From Bog-257 sp963805985 (GTDB taxonomy: Bacteria; Acidobacteriota; Terriglobia; Terriglobales; Acidobacteriaceae): 64,000 bases of DNA. Below the pieces are notes generated by a model that was given only the letters and a program-made list of their open reading frames with translations, had not been told where the DNA came from and made no database searches. Where the stretch lies: positions 248,001 through 312,000 of the forward strand of contig CAWDWG010000003.1 of the NCBI GenBank assembly GCA_963805985.1, in the 5' to 3' direction. Shown here one piece after another: positions 52,041 to 60,417 of this stretch; position 1 is the stretch's first letter; every line of letters starts with the position of its first letter. The translations under genes were made by a program, and so were the position numbers.

Positions 52041-53027
52041 ATGCGTCGATTGCTTCATCACCTGCGCTTCCTGGCAGCCCTCCAACTTCTTCCCGCCCTC
52101 GAAAGCGGGGAGGAAACCACTCTGGTCGGCGGCCAAGCCGTGCTCGAAGGCGTAATGATGCGCTCGCCGCACGCGTGGGGCATCTGTATTCGCCGTCCCG
52201 ACGGCACGCTGGCGACGCACGCCGAGCCGCTGGAGAAGTCCTCCGACAAGCACAAGTGGATGGCATGGCCGTTCGTTCGCGGCATCATGACGCTGGGCAA
52301 CGCGATGACTTTGGGCTTCCGTGCGCTGCGCTACTCGGCCAATGTTGCGCTCGACGAGTTGCAGCCGGAAGAAGAGAAGAAGACCGAGATCAGCGGCTGG
52401 GTCATCGCCGTCAATCTGATCATCTCTCTCGGGTTCTTCATCTTTATGTACAAGTTTGTGCCGCTGCTGGCCGCCACCAAGCTGAAGAATCACTATCCGG
52501 TATTCGGCAATCAGATTCTGTTTAACGTCGTTGACGGCGTCATCCGCATTTCGCTCTTCTTGCTGTTCATCTGGGGGATCTCGCTGTGGGCCGACATTCG
52601 CCGCGTCTATCAGTACCACGGCGCCGAGCACAAGACGGTCTTCGCCTTCGAGAACAACGATCCCCTAACGGTCGCGAACGCGCAGAAGTATGTGACCTTC
52701 CATCCGCGCTGCGGCACTAGCTTTCTGATGACCGTAATGTTGATCGCCATGCTGTTTTACATGCTGATCCCGGCGACCACGTTCTGGGCGCGTTTTGCCT
52801 CGCGCATCGCGTTGCTGCCGGTGATTGCTGCGGTGTCGTACGAACTGATTCGCTTCGCCGCCAAACACGGATCGTCGCTGTTCGCGCTGATGACCAAGCC
52901 CGGCCTGTGGCTGCAGCGCATCACCACGCAGCCTCCCGACGACACGCAGGTCGAGACCGCCATCGCCGCTCTCAACGAAGCCATGGAGCTGGAAAAGCAG
53001 CGTGGCGGCGAGCTGGTGATTGCCTAG
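52041..53027 (+). CDS. DUF1385 (YqhQ-like) membrane protein
   Basis: A 328-residue protein with the DUF1385 start 'LVGGQAVLEGVMMRSPHAWG', 'WPFVRGIMTLGNAMTLGFRA' and 'YQYHGAEHKTVFAFENNDPL', then 'FHPRCGTSFLMTVMLIAM', and three or four membrane helices between. Bacillus YqhQ is the reference; the family is often beside prfA and prmC, as here. The ATG at 52041 begins the conserved region. Function is unknown. Confidence 0.92.
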   Translation: MRRLLHHLRFLAALQLLPALESGEETTLVGGQAVLEGVMMRSPHAWGICIRRPDGTLATHAEPLEKSSDKHKWMAWPFVRGIMTLGNAMTLGFRALRYSANVALDELQPEEEKKTEISGWVIAVNLIISLGFFIFMYKFVPLLAATKLKNHYPVFGNQILFNVVDGVIRISLFLLFIWGISLWADIRRVYQYHGAEHKTVFAFENNDPLTVANAQKYVTFHPRCGTSFLMTVMLIAMLFYMLIPATTFWARFASRIALLPVIAAVSYELIRFAAKHGSSLFALMTKPGLWLQRITTQPPDDTQVETAIAALNEAMELEKQRGGELVIA

Positions 53028-53086
53028 CGGCGCCCGCCGCGAAATATTGCTACTCGTTCACTCAAAGCAGGCTTGAATTAGAGGAT

Positions 53087-53182
53087 TGTCATCACGAGCG
53101 AGCTTTAGCTCGCGAGGGATCTGCTTCTTGCCGCGAATAACAGCAGATCCCTCGTCGGGCTGAAGCCCTCCTCGTGATGACA
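53087..53182. repeat. Complete 'gatgaca' palindromic element
   Basis: This 96-base segment folds as an imperfect stem: TGTCATCACGAG at one end pairs with CTCGTGATGACA at the other, with the inner blocks GCGAGGGATCTGCT and AGCAGATCCCTCGT. Two small palindromes, GAGCGAGCTTTAGCTCGC and TCGGGCTGAAGCCC, are inside. It lies 18 bases before the start codon of the next gene. Diverged relatives are at 54908-55005, 16931-16985 and 4060-4140. Confidence 0.8.
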
Positions 53183-53200
53183 AATCGAGAGAGGGAAGGC

Positions 53201-53767
53201 ATGAGGGAACTCATCGCAGACATGTTCGTTTCGCTGGATGGCTTCGCCTCGGGCGTCAACCAGCCGGCGTATTTCGGCTATTTCGGGCAGGAGCTGGGCG
53301 GCTGGGTGCGCGAGAATCTTGCAGGGCCGCAAGTTCTGCTGATGGGCCGCGTCACTTATCAGGCGATGGCGGGCTTCGCGGCATCCGCCAAGGACGAGTT
53401 CAGCACCAGGATGAGGGAGCTGCCCAAGATCGTTTTCTCCGCCACGCTGCGGCAGCCGCTGGTTTGGAAAAACACGCGCGTGCTGGCCGGCGTCCTCGCG
53501 GATGAGATTCGTGCGCTGAAACAACAGCCGGGGGATCCGCTGCGAACCATCGGCAGTGTCAGCCTGGTGAAGAGCCTGATCCAGCAGGGGCTGGTCGACC
53601 GCCTTCGCCTTATGGTATTTCCGCTGGTGCTCGGGAGCGCCGGACGGGAGCCGATGTTCGAAGGCTATCTGCACACGCGGCTGGACTTTATCCAGGCGAA
53701 AGTTCTGGACTCCAGGCTTGTGCTGCTCGAATATCGGCCCGGCGCCGAGCCGCATTCCGTACAATAA
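53201..53767 (+). CDS. Dihydrofolate-reductase-like (RibD C-terminal domain) protein
   Basis: A 188-residue protein with 'MRELIADMFVSLDGFASG', 'VLLMGRVTYQAMAGF', 'KIVFSATLRQPLVWKNTRVL', and 'SVSLVKSLIQQGLVDRLRLM', the RibD_C pattern. These proteins reduce pteridine or riboflavin intermediates in some cases, but most have no proven substrate. GGGAAGG is seven bases upstream of the ATG at 53201, which decides the start. It sits between DUF1385 and prfA, an insertion into an otherwise conserved neighbourhood. Confidence 0.88.
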   Translation: MRELIADMFVSLDGFASGVNQPAYFGYFGQELGGWVRENLAGPQVLLMGRVTYQAMAGFAASAKDEFSTRMRELPKIVFSATLRQPLVWKNTRVLAGVLADEIRALKQQPGDPLRTIGSVSLVKSLIQQGLVDRLRLMVFPLVLGSAGREPMFEGYLHTRLDFIQAKVLDSRLVLLEYRPGAEPHSVQ

Positions 53768-53778
53768 AGTTGGAACTT

Positions 53779-54858
53779 ATGTTTGAACGCTTAGAACACA
53801 TCGAATCCAAATACGAAGAGCTGAACCAGGCGCTGGCTTCGCCGGATATCGTCTCCGACTCGCAGCGCTATCAAAAGACCGCGAAGGCGCACAGCGAGCT
53901 GCAGCCGGTGGTCGAAAAGTATCGCGAGTACAAGGACCTCACACGCGGCATCGAGGAGAGCAAACTTCTCGCCGCCGACGAGACCGATCCTGAGATGCTC
54001 GCCTACGCCAACGAAGAGATGGGTAAGCTCGAGGAGCGGCTGGCCCAGGTCGAGGAAGATCTCAAGGTCCTGCTGCTGCCCAAGGATCCGAACGACGAGA
54101 AGAACGTCATTCTGGAAATCCGCGCCGGCACCGGCGGCGACGAAGCCACGCTCTTCGCGGCGGAGATCTTCCGAATGTACAACCGCTATGCCGAGTCGCA
54201 GCGCTGGAAGGTGGAAGTGCTGTCGTCATCGGAGTCGAGTGTTGGCGGGCTGAAGGAAGTGATCGCCATCATCGAAGGCCAGCGAGTGTTTTCGCGGATG
54301 AAGTACGAAAGCGGCGTGCATCGCGTGCAGCGCGTGCCGGAGACCGAGACGCAGGGCCGCGTGCATACTTCGGCCGTCACCGTCGCGGTGCTGCCGGAAG
54401 TGGAAGACGTCGACATCAAGATCGAAGCGAAAGACATTCGCATCGATACTTTCTGCTCCTCGGGGCCGGGAGGCCAGTCGGTTAACACGACGTATTCGGC
54501 CGTCCGCATCACCCACCTGCCCACCAACACCGTGGTCAGCTGCCAGGACGAGAAATCGCAGATCAAGAATCGCGAAAAGGGAATGCGCGTGCTGCGCGCT
54601 CGCCTCTACGAGATGGAGCAGCAGAAGCAGCAGGAGGCGCTGGCCAAAGAGCGCAGGGCGATGGTGGGCTCGGGCGATCGCAGCGAGAAGATTCGCACCT
54701 ACAACTTCCCGCAGAATCGCGTCACCGATCACCGCATCGGATTCACCGCGCACCAACTGCCGGAGTTCATGGACGGCCGCATCCAGCCGATGATCGATGC
54801 GCTGGTCACGCACTTCCAGTCCGAGAAGCTGAAGGAGCAGTCGGTGGCGGTGGCGTAA
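53779..54858 (+). CDS. prfA: Peptide chain release factor 1
   Basis: A 359-residue class I release factor that reads UAA and UAG. The GGQ motif lies in 'SSGPGGQSVNTTYSAVRITH', the PxT-like decoding region is in domain 2 ('VHRVQRVPETETQGRVHTSA') and domain 1 is helical ('SKYEELNQALASPDIVSD'). Full length. It starts 12 bases after the preceding stop and is followed by prmC, which methylates the Gln of GGQ, the usual pair. Confidence 0.98.
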   Translation: MFERLEHIESKYEELNQALASPDIVSDSQRYQKTAKAHSELQPVVEKYREYKDLTRGIEESKLLAADETDPEMLAYANEEMGKLEERLAQVEEDLKVLLLPKDPNDEKNVILEIRAGTGGDEATLFAAEIFRMYNRYAESQRWKVEVLSSSESSVGGLKEVIAIIEGQRVFSRMKYESGVHRVQRVPETETQGRVHTSAVTVAVLPEVEDVDIKIEAKDIRIDTFCSSGPGGQSVNTTYSAVRITHLPTNTVVSCQDEKSQIKNREKGMRVLRARLYEMEQQKQQEALAKERRAMVGSGDRSEKIRTYNFPQNRVTDHRIGFTAHQLPEFMDGRIQPMIDALVTHFQSEKLKEQSVAVA

Positions 54859-54907
54859 TAGCCAGATTAACGCGCAGATGCCCCACAGAGGAACCGAATT
54901 CCGGTTT

Positions 54908-55005
54908 TTCATACGAGCTGACTTCGGTCGAGCGAGGGGTCTGCTTTTCATTGCGAGTAGTGAAAAAGATCCCTCGATCGGCCTGAAGCCTCGGTGATGA
55001 CAATG
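54908..55005. repeat. Diverged 'gatgaca' element between prfA and prmC
   Basis: The element begins TTTTTCATACGAGCTGACTT and ends GCCTGAAGCCTCGGTGATGA with CA. It keeps the frame of the element at 53087-53182 but many positions have changed. It probably forms a weak stem. No gene is present. Confidence 0.6.
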
Positions 55006-55027
55006 CTGTGGTTAACTTGCGCTTTCC

Positions 55028-55894
55028 ATGCAACTGAAGCAAGCCCTTATGTCGGCAGTCGATCGTCTGGAATCGTCCGACGTCGGCTCGCCGCGGATGA
55101 ACGCCGAGGTGCTGCTGATGTTCGTCCTCGGCATCAATCGCGCTTATCTCTATGCTCATCCCGAACGCGAGCTTACCGCCGAAGAGGAGTCCCGCTACGC
55201 CGAAGTTCTCTCCCAGCGCGCCACTGGTATGCCCTCGCAATACATCATGGGGCATCAGGAATTCTGGGGCCTCGACTTCATCGTCTCGCCGGCGGTGCTG
55301 ATCCCGCGGCCCGAGACCGAACACCTGGTTGAGACGGTATTGGAGATGGCGCGAGACATTCCTCATCCTAAGATCGTGGACGTCGGAACCGGCTCCGGCT
55401 GTATTGCGCTGGCGCTCGCGCATGAGTTGAAGGACGCTTCGATGTATGCCCTAGATGTCTCAGCCGCGGCTCTTGAGATCGCCCGCGCCAATGCTGTGCG
55501 GCTGCAACTGGATCGACACGTGCGCTTCCTGCAAAGCAATGTCCTTGTAGCGTTCATGAACGTGAGCGACTTCGACTTCGTTGTCAGCAACCCGCCGTAT
55601 GTTGGTTTCGACGAAGTCGACAAAGTGCAAAAGTCGGTGCGTGACTTCGAGCCACGCGTCGCGGTCTTTGCCGGGGAGCAAGGGTTCGATGTGATCGGTC
55701 CGCTGGTCGAGCAGGCGCATAGCGTCCTAAAGCCGGGCGGCTGGCTGGCGTTGGAGATTGGCTATTCCATGCGCGACGCGGTTCTGAATCTGCTGAGTCC
55801 CACAATGTGGGAGGATGTTCGGGTCGTGCCGGATCTGCAGGGAATTCCAAGAGTGATTGCGGCAAGAAAGCATTCAGAGTGGCTCGATGTATAA
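55028..55894 (+). CDS. prmC: Release factor glutamine methyltransferase
   Basis: A 288-residue SAM-dependent enzyme that methylates the Gln in the GGQ loop of release factors. 'LIPRPETEHLVETVLEMARD' and 'VDVGTGSGCIALALAHELKD' form the SAM pocket, and 'FVVSNPPYVGFDEVDKVQKS' holds the NPPY catalytic motif. Full length, usual position after prfA. A 16-base gap to ispE suggests translational coupling with it. Confidence 0.96.
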   Translation: MQLKQALMSAVDRLESSDVGSPRMNAEVLLMFVLGINRAYLYAHPERELTAEEESRYAEVLSQRATGMPSQYIMGHQEFWGLDFIVSPAVLIPRPETEHLVETVLEMARDIPHPKIVDVGTGSGCIALALAHELKDASMYALDVSAAALEIARANAVRLQLDRHVRFLQSNVLVAFMNVSDFDFVVSNPPYVGFDEVDKVQKSVRDFEPRVAVFAGEQGFDVIGPLVEQAHSVLKPGGWLALEIGYSMRDAVLNLLSPTMWEDVRVVPDLQGIPRVIAARKHSEWLDV

Positions 55895-55909
55895 CTGACA
55901 TCTGCTCCT

Positions 55910-56974
55910 ATGATTTCACTGCCCTCATTCGCAAAGATCAATCTCGGACTGAAGATTGGCGCGCGCCGCCCGGATGGTTTCCACGAGCTGCGCACCATCT
56001 ATCAGACGCTGGCGCTGCATGACAGGATCGGCGTGGATGTGCAAGCTGGGTCGGGGATCGAGATTCGTTGCGACGATCCGCGCGTGCCTCGGGACGGATC
56101 GAATACCTGCTGGAAGATCGCGGAGCGGGTGCTAGCAGCTGCGCAGGGGCTAAAGCCGCGGGTTGGTGGGGAGAGTCTGGGCGCGGGCCTGAAGACCCGC
56201 TCTACCAAGATCGTCATAGAAATTGAAAAGCACCTGCCTGTTCAGGGAGGTTTGGGGGCGGCATCGTCGAACGCGGTCGTAACCATGCTGGCGCTGGAAC
56301 GAGCGCTGGGCATTGAGTTGTTGCAATCCGACGAGTTGCGGATCGCGGCGGAGGTTGGCAGCGACCTGCCGTTGTTTCTGGTCGGGGGAACCGTGTTTGG
56401 GCAGGGGCGAGGCGAGCAGGTTTATCCGTTGCCGGATGTGCCGACCCTCAACCTGGTGATTGTGACGCCGCCAGTTGGCGTCTCGACGCCCAGAGCCTTC
56501 GCGCGGTGGGACGAACTTATCGAGGAGCGGCCCGCATTGACCCGCCCGGAAGCCGCAGGTACAATAAACCAGTCCAGCGAAAGTGTGCTTGATTGGCTGG
56601 CGGAAAATGTCCAGCAGGCAGAAAGTGGGCCTGCATCCGGCGTTCCCGCAGGTGGCGGGGACCGGGCCGAGACACTGCTTCTCGACCTTGTCCGAACCGG
56701 GATTGAAAACGACTTCGAACGCGTCGTCTTTCCTGAATATCCCGAGTTGCGTGAGGTAAAAGAGCTGTTGCAGCGCGAAGGCGCGCAGTGGGCCTCGTTG
56801 TCCGGTTCTGGCTCTACGTTGTATGGAGTGTTTGCATCGGCGGATGATGCCAGTGCCGCCGCCGAGCGGATGAGAGCCGCGGGACATGCGGCGGTTGCAA
56901 CGACGAGTTTGACGCGGCAGGAATACTGGAAGGCGATGGAAGCGACGAGCCCCGAGCTCCGGGCTTCGAGCTAA
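55910..56974 (+). CDS. ispE: 4-diphosphocytidyl-2-C-methyl-D-erythritol kinase with an internal insertion
   Basis: A 354-residue GHMP kinase of the non-mevalonate isoprenoid pathway. 'SFAKINLGLKIGARRPDGFH' and 'LPVQGGLGAASSNAVVTMLA' (ATP loop) are clear, with 'SLSGSGSTLYGVFASADDAS' near the end. It is about 70 residues longer than usual; residues 80-100 (QGLKPRVGG to KTRSTK) are encoded by palindromic repeat sequence at about 56146-56209, and a second extension lies at residues 205-240. The ends of the active-site blocks are intact, so it may still work. Confidence 0.93.
   Translation: MISLPSFAKINLGLKIGARRPDGFHELRTIYQTLALHDRIGVDVQAGSGIEIRCDDPRVPRDGSNTCWKIAERVLAAAQGLKPRVGGESLGAGLKTRSTKIVIEIEKHLPVQGGLGAASSNAVVTMLALERALGIELLQSDELRIAAEVGSDLPLFLVGGTVFGQGRGEQVYPLPDVPTLNLVIVTPPVGVSTPRAFARWDELIEERPALTRPEAAGTINQSSESVLDWLAENVQQAESGPASGVPAGGGDRAETLLLDLVRTGIENDFERVVFPEYPELREVKELLQREGAQWASLSGSGSTLYGVFASADDASAAAERMRAAGHAAVATTSLTRQEYWKAMEATSPELRASS
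56146..56209. repeat. Palindromic repeat inside ispE
   Basis: In frame within ispE, GGGGCTAAAGCCGCG is followed by GCGGGCCTGAAGACCCGC. The second palindrome keeps the CCTGAAG core of intergenic copies such as the one near 18240-18290 but has one mismatch. No frame disruption results. Confidence 0.75.
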
Positions 56975-57055
56975 TGCGTCGACGGCTTTCGGTTGGGCAG
57001 AGTTTGGACCGTTACTAATATTTTGTGGCTCGCGGCTCGTAGCCCGCAGCTTCAC

Positions 57056-57129
57056 TGGGCGGTCGACTAATGGTAGGTCAAGTGCCTTTGGAGCACTTTG
57101 TCTAGGTTCGAATCCTAGCCGCCCAGCCA
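57056..57129 (+). tRNA. tRNA-Gln (anticodon TTG)
   Basis: A 74-base tRNA including an encoded CCA. Acceptor arms TGGGCGG and CCGCCCA pair fully; the D-stem is GACT/GGTC, the anticodon stem AGTGC/GCACT with loop CTTTGGA (anticodon TTG, reading CAA/CAG Gln codons), and the T-arm CTAGG/CCTAG with loop TTCGAAT. It lies between ispE and prs. A word array starts a few bases after it. Confidence 0.93.
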
Positions 57130-57134
57130 AGAAC

Positions 57135-57170
57135 TAGTTGTCGGTTGTCAGTGGCCAGTTGTCAGTTGCT
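57135..57170. repeat. Word array (gttgtca type) after tRNA-Gln
   Basis: Repeats of GTTGTCGGTTGTCAG and CAGTTGTCAGTTG follow the tRNA within six bases. The same words are at 60866-60899, and inverted at 26181-26273. Confidence 0.75.
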
Positions 57171-57325
57171 CATTTTGACCAATGCGAATCCCCCGATCAG
57201 GGATTGTTGTTACAGCAGGGCAGAGAGTAAACGACGGTTTGCAATTGCAGTAGCTGAGGGCTGACAGCTCTCTGGGAACGAACCCGGCATGGAACCAAAC
57301 CAGGTCACGCGGGGTGCTAAATACG

Positions 57326-58408
57326 ATGGACGCAGCGACAAAACCGAGCGTAGTTCCTCCGGCCACGGCGCCGGGCGATGGCGATGGAGCCCAGCAAACG
57401 GGCAAGGCAAGTCCTCCGGTTGCGCAGCAGAGGCCTATGTCTGACCGTAAGCCCAAGCCCGCGCGCCAGGACGACAAGTGGAAGATTTTTTCCGGCACGG
57501 CGAACGACGCGCTGGCCAAGGACATCTGCGAGTTTCTCCAGTTGCCCCTCGGACAGGCGTGCATCAGCAAGTTTTCCGACGGCGAGACCTATGTGCAGAT
57601 CGAGGAGAACGTGCGCGGCGCCGATGTCTTCATGGTGCAGCCGACGTGCGATCCGGTCGACGTGCACCTGATGCAGCTGCTGTTACTGATCGATGCGCTC
57701 AAGCGCGCCTCGGCACGCCGCATCACCGTGGTGATTCCGTACTTCGGTTACGCGCGCCAGGATCGCAAAGACAAGCCGCGGGTGCCGATTTCGTCGAAGC
57801 TGGTGGCGGATTTGTTGACGACCGCAGGCGCCGATCGTGCTCTGGTGGTCGATCTGCACGCGCCGCAGATTCAGGGATTTTTCAACATTCCGGTGGACCA
57901 TTTGTTCGCGTCGCCGGTGCTGGTGGATTACTTCCGCAAGAAGCAGTTTCCGGACCTGACTGTTGTATCGCCGGATGCCGGCGGCGTGGAACGCGCGCGC
58001 TTCTTCGCCAAGAAAATGGATTCGGCGCTGGCTATCGTCGACAAGCGCCGCGTGGAAATGGATGTGACCGAGGTGATGCACGTCATCGGTGATGTGAAGG
58101 GCCGCACGTGTCTCATCCTCGACGACATTATCGACACTGCCGGCACACTGGTGAAAACCTGCCAGGCACTCATCGATGCAGGCGCGCAACAGGTGTACGC
58201 GTGCGCCACGCATCCGGTGCTTTCGGGGCCGGCAATGGAACGAATTTCGCAATCGGGTTTGGCCGAAGTCGTTGTGACCAACACCATCCCGCTGACTGAA
58301 GCGGCGCGCAACGAGCCGAAGATCAAAGTGCTGTCGATCGCCGGGCTCATTGGCCGTGCCATTCAGTCGATTCACGAAGAGACTTCGGTCAGCAGACTGT
58401 TCTTATAA
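57326..58408 (+). CDS. prs: Ribose-phosphate pyrophosphokinase
   Basis: A 360-residue enzyme that makes PRPP. 'QPTCDPVDVHLMQLLLLIDA' and 'DRKDKPRVPISSKLVADLL' are conserved PRPP synthase blocks, 'VSPDAGGVERARFFAKKMD' binds the flexible loop and 'CLILDDIIDTAGTLVKTCQ' is the PRPP site. About 35-40 N-terminal residues before 'MSDRKPKPARQDDKWKIFSG' are extra and disordered; the ATG at 57437 would match the usual length. It is followed closely by rplY. Confidence 0.95.
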   Translation: MDAATKPSVVPPATAPGDGDGAQQTGKASPPVAQQRPMSDRKPKPARQDDKWKIFSGTANDALAKDICEFLQLPLGQACISKFSDGETYVQIEENVRGADVFMVQPTCDPVDVHLMQLLLLIDALKRASARRITVVIPYFGYARQDRKDKPRVPISSKLVADLLTTAGADRALVVDLHAPQIQGFFNIPVDHLFASPVLVDYFRKKQFPDLTVVSPDAGGVERARFFAKKMDSALAIVDKRRVEMDVTEVMHVIGDVKGRTCLILDDIIDTAGTLVKTCQALIDAGAQQVYACATHPVLSGPAMERISQSGLAEVVVTNTIPLTEAARNEPKIKVLSIAGLIGRAIQSIHEETSVSRLFL

Positions 58409-58422
58409 AAGGAAACGAGATT

Positions 58423-59154
58423 ATGGCAACCGCAACCGCAGAAAAGAATGTAGAAGCGAAACCGCGCCAGGGCGGGGGCAAGAATGACGCCCGCCGGCTG
58501 CGCCAGACAGGAATGATTCCCGCCGTCGTCTACGGCGCCGGTCAGAATTCCCAGGCCATCGCCGTCGATCCCAAGCAGATGAATCGCATTCTGCGTTCGG
58601 AATCGGGCCACAACTCCATCTTCGATCTCACCCTCGACGGCCAGACCGCCAAGGTGATGATCGTCGACTGGCAATACGAGCCGATCAAGAGCGCACTCTT
58701 GCATGTCGACATGAAGCGCATCGCGATGGACAAGGTGCTACAGGTCAGCGTGCCGATCGTTCTCAAGGGCGAAGCGCCGGGCGTGAAGGTGCAGGGCGGC
58801 ATCCTGGAGCAGATCCTGCGCGAGGTGGAGATCGAGTGCTTGCCGGCCGACATTCCGGGCCACATCGATGCCGATGTCAGCCAGTTGAATTTCGGCGAAG
58901 TGATTCGCGTCTCCGATCTGCCGCACGACGACAAGGTTAAGTTCATTACCGATGAAACCCAGCCGGTAGCACACGTGGTCGCGGTGAAGGAAGTCGTGGA
59001 AGCCGCTCCCGCGGAAGCTGCGGTGGAAGGCGCGGCTACTGCTGCCGAGCCCGAGGTCATCAAGAAGGGCAAGCAGGACGCCGAGGGCGAAGCTGCCGAG
59101 GGTGGTGGCGACAAGGGCGAGAAGAAGGCCGAGAAGGCCGAGAAGAAGAAGTAA
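58423..59154 (+). CDS. rplY: Ribosomal protein bL25 (general stress protein Ctc type)
   Basis: A 243-residue protein with an N-terminal L25 domain ('LRQTGMIPAVVYGAGQNSQA', 'HNSIFDLTLDGQTAKVMIVD') and a C-terminal TL5-type domain ('VLKGEAPGVKVQGGILEQIL'), ending in a 45-residue Lys/Glu/Ala tail. It binds 5S rRNA. Lies 14 bases after prs and five bases before pth, a frequent arrangement. Confidence 0.95.
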   Translation: MATATAEKNVEAKPRQGGGKNDARRLRQTGMIPAVVYGAGQNSQAIAVDPKQMNRILRSESGHNSIFDLTLDGQTAKVMIVDWQYEPIKSALLHVDMKRIAMDKVLQVSVPIVLKGEAPGVKVQGGILEQILREVEIECLPADIPGHIDADVSQLNFGEVIRVSDLPHDDKVKFITDETQPVAHVVAVKEVVEAAPAEAAVEGAATAAEPEVIKKGKQDAEGEAAEGGGDKGEKKAEKAEKKK

Positions 59155-59159
59155 GCGCG

Positions 59160-59744
59160 GTGAAGCTGATCGTCGGGCTTGGCAATCCGGGCATCGAGTA
59201 TCAGTTCACACCGCACAACATGGGTTTCCTGGCAGTGGACCGCATCGCCGACGAGTGCGGAGTGCGGGTGAACAATCGCCACTGCCGCGCGCAAACAGCG
59301 CGGACGCGGCTAGCCGGACACGAAGTCGTGCTGGCCAAGCCGGAAACCTACATGAACCTGAGTGGCGCCTCGGTCGTCGAGCTGGTTCGCGAGTACGAGG
59401 CGAAGCCGGAAGAAGATCTGGTGCTGCTGTACGACGAGCTGGATCTGCCGTTTGGCTCGATCCGGGTGCGGCCGCGGGGCCGGTCGGCGGGGCACAACGG
59501 GGTTGAGTCGGTGATTGGCGCGCTGGGTACGCAGCAGATCATGCGCATCCGGATGGGAGTTGCGCCGGATCATCCGGTTGGCGATGGCGCGCGGTATGTG
59601 CTGTCGCAATTCAAGAAGTCGCAACTGGAGATCGTGAGTCAGGTGCTCGATCAGGCGGCGGAGGCGGTGAAGGTGATTCTTGCCGAAGGAATGCTGGCGG
59701 CGATGAATCGCTTTAATCGCAAGGAAGAAGCAACTAACGACTAG
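59160..59744 (+). CDS. pth: Peptidyl-tRNA hydrolase
   Basis: A 194-residue enzyme that releases stalled peptides from peptidyl-tRNA. 'LIVGLGNPGIEYQFTPHNMG' has the catalytic His; 'AKPETYMNLSGASVVELVRE' and 'LLYDELDLPFGSIRVRPRGR' with 'GHNGVESVIGALGT' are conserved. It starts with GTG five bases after rplY. Its last codons EEATND plus stop are shared in nature with the EAISD ends of gpmI and the kinase gene, because a word array overlaps the 3' end. Confidence 0.95.
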   Translation: MKLIVGLGNPGIEYQFTPHNMGFLAVDRIADECGVRVNNRHCRAQTARTRLAGHEVVLAKPETYMNLSGASVVELVREYEAKPEEDLVLLYDELDLPFGSIRVRPRGRSAGHNGVESVIGALGTQQIMRIRMGVAPDHPVGDGARYVLSQFKKSQLEIVSQVLDQAAEAVKVILAEGMLAAMNRFNRKEEATND

Positions 59745-59762
59745 CAATTAGCCGCTAGCTGA
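59731..59762. repeat. Left arm of an inverted word-array pair (pth end)
   Basis: A 32-base segment that is a near-perfect reverse complement of 59829-59860. It overlaps the last four codons of pth. With the other arm it bounds a 66-base stretch that has no gene. Confidence 0.82.
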
Positions 59763-59828
59763 ACAGGCTTTAACAGGATTTCGGAAACAACCGTGGCTTT
59801 GGTTGGTCACGCAATACGGCAGCGAGTG

Positions 59829-59860
59829 TCAGCTAGTCGCTAATTGCTAGCTGCTAGTTG
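59829..59860. repeat. Right arm of the inverted word-array pair
   Basis: The 32-base partner of 59731-59762, built from GCTAGTTG/GCTAATTG words. It ends just before the AGGAGA of rpsF, so the element fills almost the entire pth-rpsF gap. Confidence 0.82.
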
Positions 59861-59873
59861 CTTAGGAGAAACA

Positions 59874-60350
59874 ATGCAACGTACTTACGAATTGATGTTC
59901 ATCGTCCGGCCCGACATGCCCGAAGAGGAGCAGGACAAACTCATCGCCAACCTGGAATCCCAGGTGGGCAATGCCGGCGGCACGATCAAGAGTGTGGAGC
60001 GCATGGGCAAACGCCGGCTGGCGTACATGGTGCGCAGGTTTCTGGACGGCATTTACGTGCTGATGGTGCTGGAGGGCGAAGGCGGCATGGTGAAGGAAAT
60101 CGAGCGTCGCCTGCGCGTCAACGAGCCGGTGATCAAGTTCATGACCGTGCGCGTGGACGAAGAGCAGAAGCGCCTGGCCAAGGTCAAGGCCATCCGCGAT
60201 ACCAAGGTGCGCGGAAAGGGAACGCGCGCAGCGGCAGAGGCTGCTGCCGCCGAGAGCGCAGCCGCGGCCGCAGCCTCAGTCGCGGTTGCGGAAGAAGCTC
60301 CCGCAGCGGCGCCCGCCGAAGGTGCGGAGTCGACGCCGGTCACCGCATAG
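59874..60350 (+). CDS. rpsF: Ribosomal protein bS6
   Basis: A 158-residue protein; the usual bS6 fold is in residues 1-100 ('RTYELMFIVRPDMPEEEQDK', 'RMGKRRLAYMVRRFLDGIYV', 'LRVNEPVIKFMTVRVDEEQK'), followed by a 55-residue Ala/Glu-rich tail. The tail is longer than in E. coli. AGGAGA lies six bases upstream of the ATG. Next is rpsR; there is no ssb between them, unlike many bacteria. Confidence 0.95.
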   Translation: MQRTYELMFIVRPDMPEEEQDKLIANLESQVGNAGGTIKSVERMGKRRLAYMVRRFLDGIYVLMVLEGEGGMVKEIERRLRVNEPVIKFMTVRVDEEQKRLAKVKAIRDTKVRGKGTRAAAEAAAAESAAAAAASVAVAEEAPAAAPAEGAESTPVTA

Positions 60351-60417
60351 TTCCGGAGCGCGAGCTCGGAATGGCAGAAATTCTTGAGATCGGCCCTGTG
60401 GGCCATAGAGGAGAAAC

